Source of the DNA: Nonomuraea soli
GTDB lineage: Bacteria; Actinomycetota; Actinomycetes; Streptosporangiales; Streptosporangiaceae
Direction of reading: 5' to 3'
Assembly (NCBI RefSeq): GCF_013761175.1
Contig: NZ_JACDUR010000010.1
Span: forward strand, 1 to 64,000
Length of the DNA stretch: 64,000 nucleotides
Shown: positions 15,702-24,151 of the stretch, in pieces
Layout: each line of letters begins with the position of its first letter
Position numbering within the stretch: the stretch's first letter is position 1
Translations under genes and position numbers: made by a program
Notes under the pieces: model-generated
The model's database searches: none
Seen by the model: the letters and a program-made list of their open reading frames with translations, nothing else
What the model was told of the DNA's origin: nothing

Positions 15702-16496
15702 TTAGGGCAGGATCGAGTCCACATAACCGCCGTCGACGCGCAGGGCGCCGCCCGTCGTCGCCGACGCCTGCGGGGAGCTGAGATACACCACCATGTTGGC
15801 GATCTCCTCGGGCTCGATCAGCCTCTGCAGCAACGACTGCGGCCGGTGCTCCCTCATGAACGCCCGCTGCGCCTCCTCCCACGGAAGGTCGCGGTCGACG
15901 AGCTCGTAGACGAAATCCTCGACCCCGCCCGTGTGGGTCGGCCCGGCCAGCACGGAGTTGACCGTGACCCCGGTCCCCGCCGCCTCCTTGGCGAAGCCGC
16001 GGGAGACGGCCAGCAGCGAGGTCTTGGTCATGCCGTAGTGGATCATCTCGGCCGGGATCGCCACGGCCGAGTCGCTCGCGATGAACTGCACCCGCCCGAA
16101 CCCGCGCGCCATCATGCCCGGCAGGTACGCGCGGGTGAGCCTGATCCCGGCCAGGACGTTGACCTCGAAGTAGCGCCGCCACTCCGCGTCGTCGATCTCC
16201 AGCGCGGGACGCGAGCCGAAGATGCCCAGGTTGTTGACGAGGATGTCGACCTCGGGCAGCGCAGACACGGCGGCCGCCGCGCCCTCCTCGGTGGACAGAT
16301 CCGCGGCCACCGGGACGAACTGGGCGCCGGGCACCTCGCTGGTCAGCCGGGCGGCGGCCGCCGCGGTCGAGTCCTCGCCGCGGCCGTTGAGCCCGACCCT
16401 GGCGCCCGCTCGCGCCAGGCCCGTGGCGATCGCGGCGCCGATGCCCTGGGTGGAGCCGGTGACCAGCGCCGTCTTGTCCTTGAGATCGATGAGCAT
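15702..16496 (-). CDS. Short-chain dehydrogenase/reductase
   Basis: This is a 264-aa classical SDR. It shows the NAD(P)-binding TGSTQGIG motif near residue 14, the NNLG motif, the catalytic serine region (IASDSA) and the Y-G-M-T-K site carrying the Tyr and Lys. It is expected to oxidise or reduce an alcohol/ketone pair. NGRG after the second strand suggests preference for NADP. An in-frame ATG at 16508 would add four residues; 16496 gives the usual family start. It follows the SRPBCC gene by 28 bp, at the end of a hydrolase-LysR-SRPBCC-SDR run. Confidence 0.9.
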   Translation of the reverse strand: MLIDLKDKTALVTGSTQGIGAAIATGLARAGARVGLNGRGEDSTAAAAARLTSEVPGAQFVPVAADLSTEEGAAAAVSALPEVDILVNNLGIFGSRPALEIDDAEWRRYFEVNVLAGIRLTRAYLPGMMARGFGRVQFIASDSAVAIPAEMIHYGMTKTSLLAVSRGFAKEAAGTGVTVNSVLAGPTHTGGVEDFVYELVDRDLPWEEAQRAFMREHRPQSLLQRLIEPEEIANMVVYLSSPQASATTGGALRVDGGYVDSILP

Positions 16497-16524
16497 GCGC
16501 GGGTACATACCCGCTGAACAGGTG

Positions 16525-16962
16525 CTACACCGACGGCCGGGCCTCCACGCGCTTCTTGAGCGCCTCGTTGAGCCGTTCGAAGTTGCGCTCCGTGCCCTCG
16601 ATCATCTTGCCGAGGAAAGGCACCAGCAACCCCTTGAACGTCTCGCTCTGCTCGACCCGCGTGCCCCCGCCGACCGGCGTCAGCACGAACTCGTGCGCCC
16701 CGTCGAAGACGCCGGGCACGATCAGGTGCCCGAGCCAGCGCAACCTGCTGCCGGGCTCGGCCTGCAGGACCTTCGGCCGGAACGTCATCGGCTTGCCGTT
16801 CTCGGGGTGCATGCGCAACGTCAGCGTGCTCCCCACCCTGGCCTCGCCCGCTCCCTGCTGGATGAACGGGTTCCACGCCTGGTAGCCGGCGAAGTCGACG
16901 AGAACGGCCCAGACCTGCTCGGGTGTCGCCTGGATGTCGATCGAGGTACTGATGTGACGCAT
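16525..16962 (-). CDS. SRPBCC domain protein
   Basis: This 145-aa helix-grip protein has the usual opening TSIDIQATPEQVWAVLVDF, then Y-x-A-W-N-P-F-I. It ends with a long C-terminal helix (GTERNFERLNEALKKRVEAR). The W-N-P-F-I form is typical of CoxG-like/polyketide-cyclase type actinobacterial proteins. It lies between a LysR gene (14 bp gap) and an SDR gene and is likely co-transcribed with both. The ligand is unknown. Confidence 0.87.
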   Translation of the reverse strand: MRHISTSIDIQATPEQVWAVLVDFAGYQAWNPFIQQGAGEARVGSTLTLRMHPENGKPMTFRPKVLQAEPGSRLRWLGHLIVPGVFDGAHEFVLTPVGGGTRVEQSETFKGLLVPFLGKMIEGTERNFERLNEALKKRVEARPSV

Positions 16963-16976
16963 GTGATCAATCCTTC

Positions 16977-17867
16977 TCAGAGAGCCAACGGCCCATGGTC
17001 CCGTACGGCATCGGCGAAGCCGTGCACCAGGCCACCCGGATCGGTGTCACAACGCCAGACCAGGGCCCAGCGAGCCAGGGGAGCGTCGTGAACGGGCACG
17101 TAGACGATGTCGGGCCGGGCGAAGTATCGAGCGGTCTGGGCGTGCACGAGGCACACGCCCTCGCCCGACGTGACCACGGCGAACACCTCGAGCAGATCGT
17201 GGACCTGCGGTCCTGTGCGGATGGGCCGGCCGCTGGGTGTGTGGACCGGCAGGAGGGCCTCGCGCCAGTAGCGCGGCATCGAGGCGTCGACGACGATCTC
17301 GTCGGCGAGCACCTCCAGCGACACCGACTCCTGCGCGGCGAGCGGATGGCCGGCGGGCACGATCAGGACGATCGGCTCGCTGAACAGGACGGGCCCCACC
17401 GTCAGATCGCCCTCCTGGACGGGCAGCCACAACACGGCGAGGTCGACCTCGCCCCTGCGCAGCGGGCCGAACGGGTCGCTGAAGGTCATGCTGCGGATCT
17501 GGAGGTCGGCCAGGGGGTGGCGTCCGGCGAAGAGATCGAGGACGGGGCGCAGGTCGCGGGCGATGCCGCCGCCGATCATGCCGAGCCGCAGCGACTCGCG
17601 CTTGTCGCGGGCGGCGAGCGCGGCCCGGTCGATGCTGTCCTTGAGTGCCTGGTAGGCCTGCGTGAGGTCGCGTCGCAGCTGCTCGCCCAGCGGCGTCAGC
17701 CGTACGGAACGGCTGGTCCGGTGGAAGAGCGGGGCGCCTACCGCGCGCTCCTGCTTCCTGATCGCCTGGCTGATGCGGGCGCTGGTCACGTGCAGGCGCT
17801 CCGCCGTACGCCCGAAGTGGAGCTCCTCACAGAGGGTCAGGAAGATCTCGATATCGCGGATTTCCAC
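16977..17867 (-). CDS. LysR-family transcription regulator
   Basis: This 296-aa protein has an N-terminal winged HTH (IEIFLTLCEELHFGRTAERLHVTSARISQAIRK-type, residues 5-37) and a two-lobed effector domain (about 92-290). The HFGRTAERLHV sequence is the actinobacterial LysR variant. The GTG start is supported by GGAG 5 nt ahead. It sits inside a same-strand run with an alpha/beta hydrolase before it and SRPBCC and SDR genes after it, so these are its probable targets. Half-sites of a C-C-G-A-A/T-T-C-G-G motif lie just upstream. Confidence 0.92.
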   Translation of the reverse strand: MEIRDIEIFLTLCEELHFGRTAERLHVTSARISQAIRKQERAVGAPLFHRTSRSVRLTPLGEQLRRDLTQAYQALKDSIDRAALAARDKRESLRLGMIGGGIARDLRPVLDLFAGRHPLADLQIRSMTFSDPFGPLRRGEVDLAVLWLPVQEGDLTVGPVLFSEPIVLIVPAGHPLAAQESVSLEVLADEIVVDASMPRYWREALLPVHTPSGRPIRTGPQVHDLLEVFAVVTSGEGVCLVHAQTARYFARPDIVYVPVHDAPLARWALVWRCDTDPGGLVHGFADAVRDHGPLAL

Positions 17868-17881
17868 GCTGGCTCCATGAC

Positions 17882-17915
17882 CCGAAAACGCATTGTTTCG
17901 GCAGATGCTACCGAA
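17882..17915. promoter_or_regulatory. Three CCGAA/TTCGG half-sites upstream of lysR
   Basis: CCGAAA (17882-17887) and TTTCGG (17896-17901) form a dyad with an 8-nt spacer. A further CCGAA at 17911-17915 pairs with the middle half-site as TTCGG-N9-CCGAA. Repeated, phased half-sites are typical of LysR binding regions. The stretch lies between the hydrolase stop and the lysR start. Confidence 0.5.
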
Positions 17916-18581
17916 TCACTCCAGATAGCCGACCAGCATGTCCGCCAGCTCCTTCGGGCGGCTGAGCGCGACGCAGTGGCTGCCGGGAATCTCGTCGGCC
18001 ACCAGCCCGAGCCGGTCGTGGGCGAGCTTTCTGAAGAAGGCGGCAGGGAAGAAACGGTCGTCGCGGCACAGGATGAAACGGGTCTCGACCGACGGCCAGG
18101 CCGGCAGCGGCCAGGGCTGCCCGCCGGCGCGCGACACCTCGGGACGCTCGCGGGCCAGGCCGGCCTCGGCCAGCTCGCGCGGGACGTCGTGGTAGAAGGA
18201 CTCGAACGGGTCGTCGATGCCGGAAAAGCCCGCCTCCTGCCTGGCCCGCACACATCCGGTGCTCTCCCACCAGTCGTCCGGGCGCTCGCCGGGCGAGGGG
18301 ATCATCCCGGCGAGCAGCACCAGCAGGCGGGAGGGCAGACGCTCGGCCACGAGCGGCGCGGTGAAGGCGCCATAGGAGTGGCCGACGACCACGATCTCGC
18401 CCGCGCGCTCGCCGACGGCCCCGACGACGGAGGCGGCGTAGGCGTCGAGATCGGCATCGGGGTCGTCGGAGGGCAGGTCGGGGGCGACCGTGTCGTGCCC
18501 GCGCGCCCGCAGCTCCTCCTCGAGGAGATGCCAGGCCCAGCCGCTGTCGCCGCCACCGTGGATCAGAACGAAAGTCGCCAT
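17916..18581 (-). CDS. Alpha/beta hydrolase (salicylate esterase-like)
   Basis: This 221-aa protein starts TFVLIHGGGDSGWAWH, giving the oxyanion-hole HG motif. It has the nucleophile elbow GHSYG (about residues 75-79) and a late E-I-P-G-S-H-C-V-A-L containing the catalytic histidine. The short length and these motifs fit the plant-type methyl/salicylate esterase-like hydrolases common in actinomycetes. The ATG at 18581 gives the family N-terminus; the frame stays open to 18677. It heads the hydrolase-LysR-SRPBCC-SDR run. Confidence 0.88.
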   Translation of the reverse strand: MATFVLIHGGGDSGWAWHLLEEELRARGHDTVAPDLPSDDPDADLDAYAASVVGAVGERAGEIVVVGHSYGAFTAPLVAERLPSRLLVLLAGMIPSPGERPDDWWESTGCVRARQEAGFSGIDDPFESFYHDVPRELAEAGLARERPEVSRAGGQPWPLPAWPSVETRFILCRDDRFFPAAFFRKLAHDRLGLVADEIPGSHCVALSRPKELADMLVGYLE

Positions 18582-18660
18582 GGTCCATGGGTACAGGCCG
18601 CCACCGACAGAAACGGCCTCGCCTGACGGCTTTACTGGCTCCCTGCCGTTTCCCGATGAG

Positions 18661-18941
18661 ATGACAAAGGCCGTCACCGTCGTCGACTACCGCCCCGAGT
18701 GGCCGGCCGAGTTCGAGAGGCTCCGTCACCGGCTCGGCCTCGCGCTCGGCGAGCACGCCCTGGCCATCGACCACGTGGGCTCGAGCGGGCACGGCGCGGC
18801 TGGGGCGCGTTCAAGCGACGGCTCGCCGGCCAGGTGCCCGACCTGCTCGACTACGGGCAGATCAAGGCGCCCGCCACGGAGGTGCTCATGGCGGGCGCCG
18901 AGCTCTGGGCCCGCGAGTCGGGCTGGATGCCCGGAACCTGA
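18661..18941 (+). pseudogene. GrpB (UPF0157) family remnant, internally deleted and frameshifted
   Basis: The ATG at 18661 opens with VTVVDYRPEWPAEFERLR and HALAIDHVGSS, the unmistakable start of GrpB-family nucleotidyltransferase-like proteins. The sequence then jumps, after about 45 residues, into another frame. That frame carries WGAFKRRLAG and ATEVLMAGAELWARESGW, which look like the family C-terminus, and ends at a TGA at 18939. The middle of the domain, about 90-100 residues, is missing. The gene is dead. Confidence 0.75.
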
Positions 18942-18990
18942 CACCCGGGGACATGATGGAAGCGGAATCGACCAGTGGAGAGGGACGATC

Positions 18991-19512
18991 ATGCTCTACG
19001 TCTTCGGCTTCGACCAGACCGGTGTGCTTCTGAGCGATCTGTACTTCGTCGACCCCAACCCCGCCAAAGGCCAGGAAGGCCCCGAACACGGGGTCCGCCT
19101 GGAGGTGCGCGAACTCGAACGCGGCGCGCTCAAGGGCTCCATCTACTCCGCCCAGCCGATCGCCGCCGGCCGTCCGATCTGGCGGGTGGACCTGCTCGAA
19201 TCGGTGGACGGCAGGCCGGGCAGCTTCGACCGCACCCACCACCATCCCGAGTTCACCGCCGGCTGGGACCCGAGCGCGCGCAAGTTCGAGCGCGAGCTGT
19301 CGGCCGAGCCGCTGAAGTGGCTGGCCGACCGGCTCGACACCCTCGACGGCCCCCTGGAGGAGCTGCCAGAGGGCGACAAGAAGGCGTTGCGCGCCGCCGC
19401 TCCCGAGATCGTCGAGGCCACGGGACGCCTGCTGGAGCGGGTCCGTGCCGGGGAGCTCGGCGTGGCGCCGACGGACATGCCGCTGAAGGACGCCCGGGTG
19501 GGCTGGCTCTGA
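18991..19512 (+). CDS. Conserved-type hypothetical protein
   Basis: I cannot assign this 173-aa protein. Its N-terminal half is beta-rich with a Y-V-F-G-F-D-Q start, repeated acidic/basic strands and a DRTHHHPEF segment with three histidines (about 81-85). That segment could bind metal. The C-terminal third is helical (LEELPEGDKKALRAAAPEIVEATGRLLERV). The start has GGAG/GAGAGG about 8 nt upstream. It is followed 3 nt later by the methyltransferase gene, so the two are probably coupled. Confidence 0.7.
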   Translation: MLYVFGFDQTGVLLSDLYFVDPNPAKGQEGPEHGVRLEVRELERGALKGSIYSAQPIAAGRPIWRVDLLESVDGRPGSFDRTHHHPEFTAGWDPSARKFERELSAEPLKWLADRLDTLDGPLEELPEGDKKALRAAAPEIVEATGRLLERVRAGELGVAPTDMPLKDARVGWL

Positions 19513-19515
19513 GCC

Positions 19516-20274
19516 ATGACCTGGACCAGGCACGAGCCGTACGAAACGTATGTCGGCCGGTGGAGCAGGCGGCTGGCCCCGATCTTCCTCGACCGGCTGC
19601 CCGCGGCGGCGGGAGCCGCCTGGTGCGACGTCGGCTGCGGGTCGGGCGCGCTCGCCCACACGATCATCGACCGTCGTGAGCCGGCGCTGGTGCTGGGCGT
19701 CGACCCGTCTCCCGGCTTCCTGCGGGGCGCCGCGCTGCGTCACGACCGGCGGTTCGCCGTGGTCGTCGGTACGGCAGGCGCCATCCCGGCCGCCTCCGGG
19801 CAGTTCGACCGGGTGGTCTCGGCGCTGGCGCTCAACTTCGTGCCCGACCCCGAGCAGGCGCTGCGCGAGATGCGGCGGGTGTGCAGGCCGGGGGCGGTGA
19901 TCGGCGCCTACGTGTGGGACTACACCGACGGCATGGAGTTCATGCGCCTGTTCTGGGAGGCGGCGGCCGCGCTGGATCCCGAGGCGCCGGGCGAGGACTT
20001 CCCGATCTGCCGCCCCGGCCCGCTGCGGGCGCTCTTCGGTACGGCACAGCTGAAGGACGTCGAGGTCGCCCCGATCGAGACGCTGACGGTCTTCCCCGAC
20101 TTCGACGCGTTCTGGCAGCCGTTCCTGGGCGGGGCCGGGGTGGCGCCCGCCTACGTGGCCTCGCTGCCCGAGGACCACCGCGAGCGGCTGCGCGAAAGGT
20201 TGCGGGCGACGCTGCCCGGCGGGGTGATCGAGCTGACCGCGCGCGCCTGGGCCGTCACCGGGAGGGCGGAGTAA
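19516..20274 (+). CDS. Class I SAM-dependent methyltransferase
   Basis: This is a 252-aa UbiE/COQ5-like methyltransferase. Motif I is CDVGCGSGAL (about 36-45), motif II the acidic GVDPSPG, motif III the FDRVVSALALNFVPD stretch, and R-x-x-R-P-G-A near residue 120. It transfers a methyl group from S-adenosylmethionine to an unidentified small molecule. It begins only 3 nt after the upstream hypothetical gene, which may supply or bind the substrate. Confidence 0.88.
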   Translation: MTWTRHEPYETYVGRWSRRLAPIFLDRLPAAAGAAWCDVGCGSGALAHTIIDRREPALVLGVDPSPGFLRGAALRHDRRFAVVVGTAGAIPAASGQFDRVVSALALNFVPDPEQALREMRRVCRPGAVIGAYVWDYTDGMEFMRLFWEAAAALDPEAPGEDFPICRPGPLRALFGTAQLKDVEVAPIETLTVFPDFDAFWQPFLGGAGVAPAYVASLPEDHRERLRERLRATLPGGVIELTARAWAVTGRAE

Positions 20275-20308
20275 GGGGCGGATTTGGCCGCCCTGGGACA
20301 ATGGGAGC

Positions 20309-20932
20309 ATGCCTATCGACCCCCATTTGCTGACACTTTTCACCGTCACCACGATCATCGCGATGATCACTCCCGGTCCTGACATGTTGTTCGTGCTCGG
20401 CTGCGGGATGCGCGGTGGGGCCAGGGCCGGGTTGCTGGCCACCGCGGGCGTCGCGACCAGCGAGGCGATCCACGTCGCCGTCGCCGCCGTCGGGCTCGCG
20501 GCATTGTTCGAGGCGGTGCCGCTCGCCTTCACCGTGGTCCGTGTTGTGGGCGCGGCCTACCTGATCTACCTCGGCGTGCAGATGATCCGCAACAGGAACG
20601 CGGTGCCCGCCGAGGTGGCCGTGACCGGCATGTCCGGACGCAAGGCCTTCCTCAGCGGCCTGATGACGAACCTGCTCAACCCCAAGATGGTGACCTTCAC
20701 GATCGCGTTCCTGCCGCAGTTCATCAACCCCGCCCTGGGCCAGGTGTGGCTGCAGTTCGCGATACTCGGCGTGATCCTGATCGTGATCGAGTTCCTGGTC
20801 GACGGCACGGTCGGCGTGCTGGCCGGGCGCATCGGCGCGTGGCTGCGCCGCCGCCAGGCCGTACGCCGCCGCATCGACGTCGCCACCGGCGGGATCTTCG
20901 TCGGCCTGGGCGTCAAGCTCGCCGTGGAGTGA
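20309..20932 (+). CDS. LysE/RhtB family amino-acid exporter
   Basis: This 207-aa membrane protein has about six transmembrane helices. The LysE signature is at the first loop (TPGPDMLFVLGCGMRGG, about residues 22-38), and LNPKMVTFTIAFLPQF lies at about 117-132. It exports amino acids or derivatives using the proton gradient. The ATG lies 6 nt after GACAAT, so it may be leaderless, with GGGAG also present. The substrate is not predictable. Confidence 0.92.
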   Translation: MPIDPHLLTLFTVTTIIAMITPGPDMLFVLGCGMRGGARAGLLATAGVATSEAIHVAVAAVGLAALFEAVPLAFTVVRVVGAAYLIYLGVQMIRNRNAVPAEVAVTGMSGRKAFLSGLMTNLLNPKMVTFTIAFLPQFINPALGQVWLQFAILGVILIVIEFLVDGTVGVLAGRIGAWLRRRQAVRRRIDVATGGIFVGLGVKLAVE

Positions 20933-20963
20933 GGCCCGGCGGGACCCACTCCACGGCTCGCGG

Positions 20964-21773
20964 TCAGGCGTCCAGGATCGGGATCAGCTGCTCCTCCTCG
21001 TAGTCGAGGTGGGCCTCCAGCTCCTCGATGAGCCGGTCCACCTCGGCCAGGACGTCACCGGCGCCCTCCGCCGACAGCAGCTCCTGCAAGGCGGCCAGGA
21101 TCACCGCGATCTTCTCGTGCTCCTCGCGCAACCTGGCCATGACCTGATCCAGCTCGGGATGCTGCGCCACGAGGCGGGGGAACAAACCGGTGTCCTCCAT
21201 CGTGTGATGGAAGTGCAACCCCTGGCAGGCCGTCAGGCAGTTGATACGAAGCTGCGCGCCCAGCTTCGGCCCCGAGGCGGCCAGCTCCTTGCGGACCAGG
21301 GCCAGCTCGCGGCGGAAGGAGTCGTGCACCATGCGCAGCGCCTCGCCGAACGACGACGCCTGCGGCGGCCCGCTCGACACGGTCTCGAGCACCACGACGG
21401 GCAGCTGCCGGCCGCTCCTGCGCTCGTACTCCGCCCACCCCTGATCGGTCTCCACCGCCCGGGCGAAGGCCTCGTCACGCTCCTGACCGGTCAGAACCGA
21501 CGCCTTCGCCTGGAAGGTGAACCGGCCCGCCTCCACCGTGACCAGGGGATGGGCCACGACGTTGTGATACCAGTCGGGGTGCTTCGGCGAACCGCCCGCC
21601 GACGCGATGACGATCATGCGCTCGCCGCCGTCCGGCAGGTAACCGAGCGGGGTCGTATGCGACTCGCCGCTGCGCGCACCCGTGCTGGTCAGCAGCAGCA
21701 GGCGCGCATCCGGGAACATGGCGACCTGGCCGCCGTTCGCGCGGAACTCATCAATGATCTGTTGGTTGAACAC
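20964..21773 (-). CDS. Ddn-like F420/deazaflavin nitroreductase fused to a hemerythrin domain
   Basis: This is a 269-aa two-domain protein. Residues about 1-125 match the Ddn/DUF385 split-barrel, with FNQQIIDEFRANGG, TGARSGE, T-P-L-G-Y and GGSPKHPDWYHNV. These bind reduced F420 or other flavin-type cofactors. Residues about 140-265 form a four-helix HHE hemerythrin domain with FHHTMEDTGLFP and EEHEKI, and end in HLDYEEEQLIPIL. Its His and Glu residues suit a di-iron site. Fusion suggests a redox or oxygen-responsive role. The GTG at 21773 is preferred, with GAGGAG 4 nt ahead; a TTG at 21785 is in frame but lacks a ribosome site. Confidence 0.88.
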   Translation of the reverse strand: MFNQQIIDEFRANGGQVAMFPDARLLLLTSTGARSGESHTTPLGYLPDGGERMIVIASAGGSPKHPDWYHNVVAHPLVTVEAGRFTFQAKASVLTGQERDEAFARAVETDQGWAEYERRSGRQLPVVVLETVSSGPPQASSFGEALRMVHDSFRRELALVRKELAASGPKLGAQLRINCLTACQGLHFHHTMEDTGLFPRLVAQHPELDQVMARLREEHEKIAVILAALQELLSAEGAGDVLAEVDRLIEELEAHLDYEEEQLIPILDA

Positions 21774-21926
21774 TCTTCTCCTCAAGTGATGTCGCGATGT
21801 GACAAGGCGTGATGGAGAAGAGAAAAGGCGGGCTACGGGCCCGCCGCGCGCTCAAGCGGCGGCCGGGAACCCTGCTCGTGTATGGCCCATGGCCGACCCG
21901 GCAGTCACATCGCTCACAATAGCTGA

Positions 21927-22847
21927 ATGGGAGACGAATCGCGCGAGGGCGTCAAGCTGACCAATCTCGACGGGCCGCTTTTCGACGGCGCGGAGGCGAC
22001 CAAGCGTGACCTGGTCGATTACCTCGACTCCGCGTCGTCCAGGATCCTCCCGGCCCTGCGCGACCGGCCGCTGTCGGTCATCAGGGTACGGCCAGGCCAG
22101 GAGCCGTTCATGCAGAAGAACCTGCCCAAATACGCGCCCGGCTGGATCAGGTCCGTGGAGATGTGGGCGGAGTCGTCACACCGCCAGGTGACCTACGCCG
22201 TCTGCGACGACCGGCGCACCCTGCTGTGGTTCGCCAACCAGCGCGCCGTCGAATACCACCCCGCGCTGCTGAAGACCCACCTCATCCTCGACCTCGACCC
22301 GCCCGCCGACGGCGGCTTCACCCGCGCCGTCCAGGCGGCCCACCTCGTACGGCAGGCGCTCGCCGACAGCGGTCTCACCGGCGCGGTCAAGACCAGCGGC
22401 GCCAAGGGAGTCCACATCTTCGTGCCCGTCGGCGACGAGGTGTCCTGGGAGGACCTGGCCGCCGCCACCCGCGCCGTGGCCGCCCGCGCCGAACGCATCG
22501 ACCCGGCGCTCGGCACCACCGCCTTCATCAAGGATGACCGCCACGGCAAGGTCTTCCTCGACTCCACCCGCGCCGGCGGCGCCACCATCGTCGCCGCCTA
22601 CAGCCCCCGCATCAGGCCGGGCGCCCCCGTCTCCTTCCCCGTCGCATGGGACGAACTCGACCAGGTCAGCCCACGCGACTTCACCATCCACACCGTCAAG
22701 GACCTCACCGGCGACCCGTGGCAGGAGCAGATGCCCCCCGTGCAGGAACTGCCGCAGGACCTGATCGACGAAGGACACACCATCCCCATCGCCCGGGTCC
22801 AGGCCATGCACGAAGGCAAACGCCGCAAGCGGGCCCAAGGCGGCTAG
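21927..22847 (+). CDS. Stand-alone LigD polymerase (PrimPol) domain
   Basis: This 306-aa protein is the polymerase part of bacterial NHEJ LigD without ligase or phosphoesterase domains. It has the LTNLDGPLF start, the metal-binding DLDPP (about residues 121-125), TSGAKGVHIFVP for nucleotide binding, and a conserved K-V-F-L-D region. It adds ribo- or deoxynucleotides at break ends or on primers. No ku or ligase gene is nearby. The ATG is 6 nt after CACAAT (21915-21920). Its 3' end overlaps the convergent channel gene by 4 nt. Confidence 0.92.
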   Translation: MGDESREGVKLTNLDGPLFDGAEATKRDLVDYLDSASSRILPALRDRPLSVIRVRPGQEPFMQKNLPKYAPGWIRSVEMWAESSHRQVTYAVCDDRRTLLWFANQRAVEYHPALLKTHLILDLDPPADGGFTRAVQAAHLVRQALADSGLTGAVKTSGAKGVHIFVPVGDEVSWEDLAAATRAVAARAERIDPALGTTAFIKDDRHGKVFLDSTRAGGATIVAAYSPRIRPGAPVSFPVAWDELDQVSPRDFTIHTVKDLTGDPWQEQMPPVQELPQDLIDEGHTIPIARVQAMHEGKRRKRAQGG

Positions 22848-23341
22848 TTCCGCCTCGTCGCGCCCACGACGATCGAGATCGCCGACGTGACGATGATCAG
22901 GTCGAACACCATCTGCACCACGACGATCGCCCTCGCGGCCTGACCCACCGCGGTGATGTCGCCGAAGCCGACCGTGCACAGGGTCGTGGTGGAGAAGTAC
23001 AGGGCGTCCAGCTTCGTCTCCAGGCCGTCGAACTGGCCGGAGAGGTTGAAGTAGACGTTGGCGAAGAAGATGGTCACCAGGTTGACCAGGGTGAGGAGCA
23101 TGGAGATCTGCTCGGCCATGATCCGTCCTGGGCGGAGGGCACGCTGCACCTGGCGGGTGACCAGCCAGGTCAGCACGGCCAGGCCCAGGACCATGCCGGC
23201 GATATGGAAGCCGGAGTCGGGGGAGAGGAAGTAGAGCGTGGCCAGGAGTGCCACGGCGCCTATGGTCCGCGCCCACGCCTTCAGACCAGGACTCCGCAGC
23301 AGCACGAGGGTTATCGTCGCAGGTGGAGGGGGCGCGGCCAA
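22844..23341 (-). CDS. Two-TM potassium channel family protein
   Basis: This 165-aa protein has four hydrophobic segments. The last two surround a K+-channel pore with the selectivity filter TTLCTVGFGD (around residue 125). The filter G-F-G is a variant of the usual G-Y-G. The C-terminus ends soon after the last helix, with no RCK/TrkA-N regulatory domain. It should form a tetrameric K+ channel in the membrane. Confidence 0.88.
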   Translation of the reverse strand: MAAPPPPATITLVLLRSPGLKAWARTIGAVALLATLYFLSPDSGFHIAGMVLGLAVLTWLVTRQVQRALRPGRIMAEQISMLLTLVNLVTIFFANVYFNLSGQFDGLETKLDALYFSTTTLCTVGFGDITAVGQAARAIVVVQMVFDLIIVTSAISIVVGATRRN

Positions 23342-23391
23342 CGATGTCGCCTACGTGCGCGTGGCGACTGCGGCGCGGCCGTACTGCGGGT

Positions 23392-23524
23392 GCCGCTCAC
23401 CGGCGCCGCCGCTCACCCCGCTACGCCGCTCACCGGCGCCGCCGCTCACCCCGCTACGCCGCTCACCCCGCTACGCCGCTCACCCCGCTACGCCGCTCAC
23501 CCCGCTCACCCCGCTCACCCCGCC
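23392..23524. repeat. Short tandem repeat array (17-bp unit CCCCGCTACGCCGCTCA)
   Basis: The 17-bp unit CCCCGCTACGCCGCTCA is repeated in tandem, interspersed at the left with a longer variant containing CCGGCGCCGCCGCTCA. At the right it decays to an 8-bp CCCCGCTC(A) run. It lies between the channel and tetR genes and has no convincing coding frame. Copy number may vary between isolates. Confidence 0.75.
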
Positions 23525-23587
23525 CCGGCCCCACACCTGCGCGGGGCTGCCTTGCACATGCGGGGCCCGTCCTGCTCCGGGGGCGAC

Positions 23588-24151
23588 TCAGAGCGAGTCG
23601 AGCCATCCCTCCAGCCGCCGCCCCTCGTTCCGCATCATGTGCGGCGCCCGGAACGTGTTGGTCAGCAACGCGACCCCCTGATACGCCGCCACCAGCGTGA
23701 CCGCCAGCTCAGCCGCATCCTCACGCCCCAGCTCCGAGAACTGCCGCTCCACCCACCCCAGCAACCGCCCCATCACCAGGGCGATGGCCCGATCGAGCCC
23801 GTCCTCCCGCTTGTCCAGCTCAGCCGCGAGCGTCCCCGTGGGACACCCGAACCGGGCCGTCACCTCACTCTGACCGACCCACCCCCGAATGAGCCCCTTC
23901 AGCCGGTCTCGTGGGTCCGCCAGCTCGTCGAGAGCCGTGATCAGCCTGGTGAGCTCCTCGTCATGCGCCCCGATGGCCGCCTCGATGAGCTGATCCTTGG
24001 TCTTGAAGTAGTAGTACACGTTCCCCACCGGGACATCGGCCGCGTGCGCGATGTCGGCGAGGGTGGTCTTCTCCACCCCCTGCTCGTGCAGAACCTGCGC
24101 CGCCGCGATGGCGAGCCGTTCCCGCTTGCCCGACCTCGATGAGTTAGTCAC
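23588..24151 (-). CDS. TetR/AcrR-family transcription repressor
   Basis: This 187-aa protein has the N-terminal TetR helix-turn-helix KTTLADIAHAADVPVGNVYYYFKTKDQLI (residues about 28-56) and a helical ligand domain. The GTG start at 24151 lies 7 nt after a -10 box TATAGT (24159-24164), so the mRNA is probably leaderless. It is divergent from an NmrA-type gene. Both promoters carry copies of TAAGTCAG-N3-ACTAAC, the likely operator. The repressor probably controls itself and its neighbour. Confidence 0.92.
   Translation of the reverse strand: MTNSSRSGKRERLAIAAAQVLHEQGVEKTTLADIAHAADVPVGNVYYYFKTKDQLIEAAIGAHDEELTRLITALDELADPRDRLKGLIRGWVGQSEVTARFGCPTGTLAAELDKREDGLDRAIALVMGRLLGWVERQFSELGREDAAELAVTLVAAYQGVALLTNTFRAPHMMRNEGRRLEGWLDSL

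Noticed and set aside
23392..23524. CRISPR array
   Set aside because: The units are contiguous tandem repeats without unique spacers, and no cas gene is in the window.
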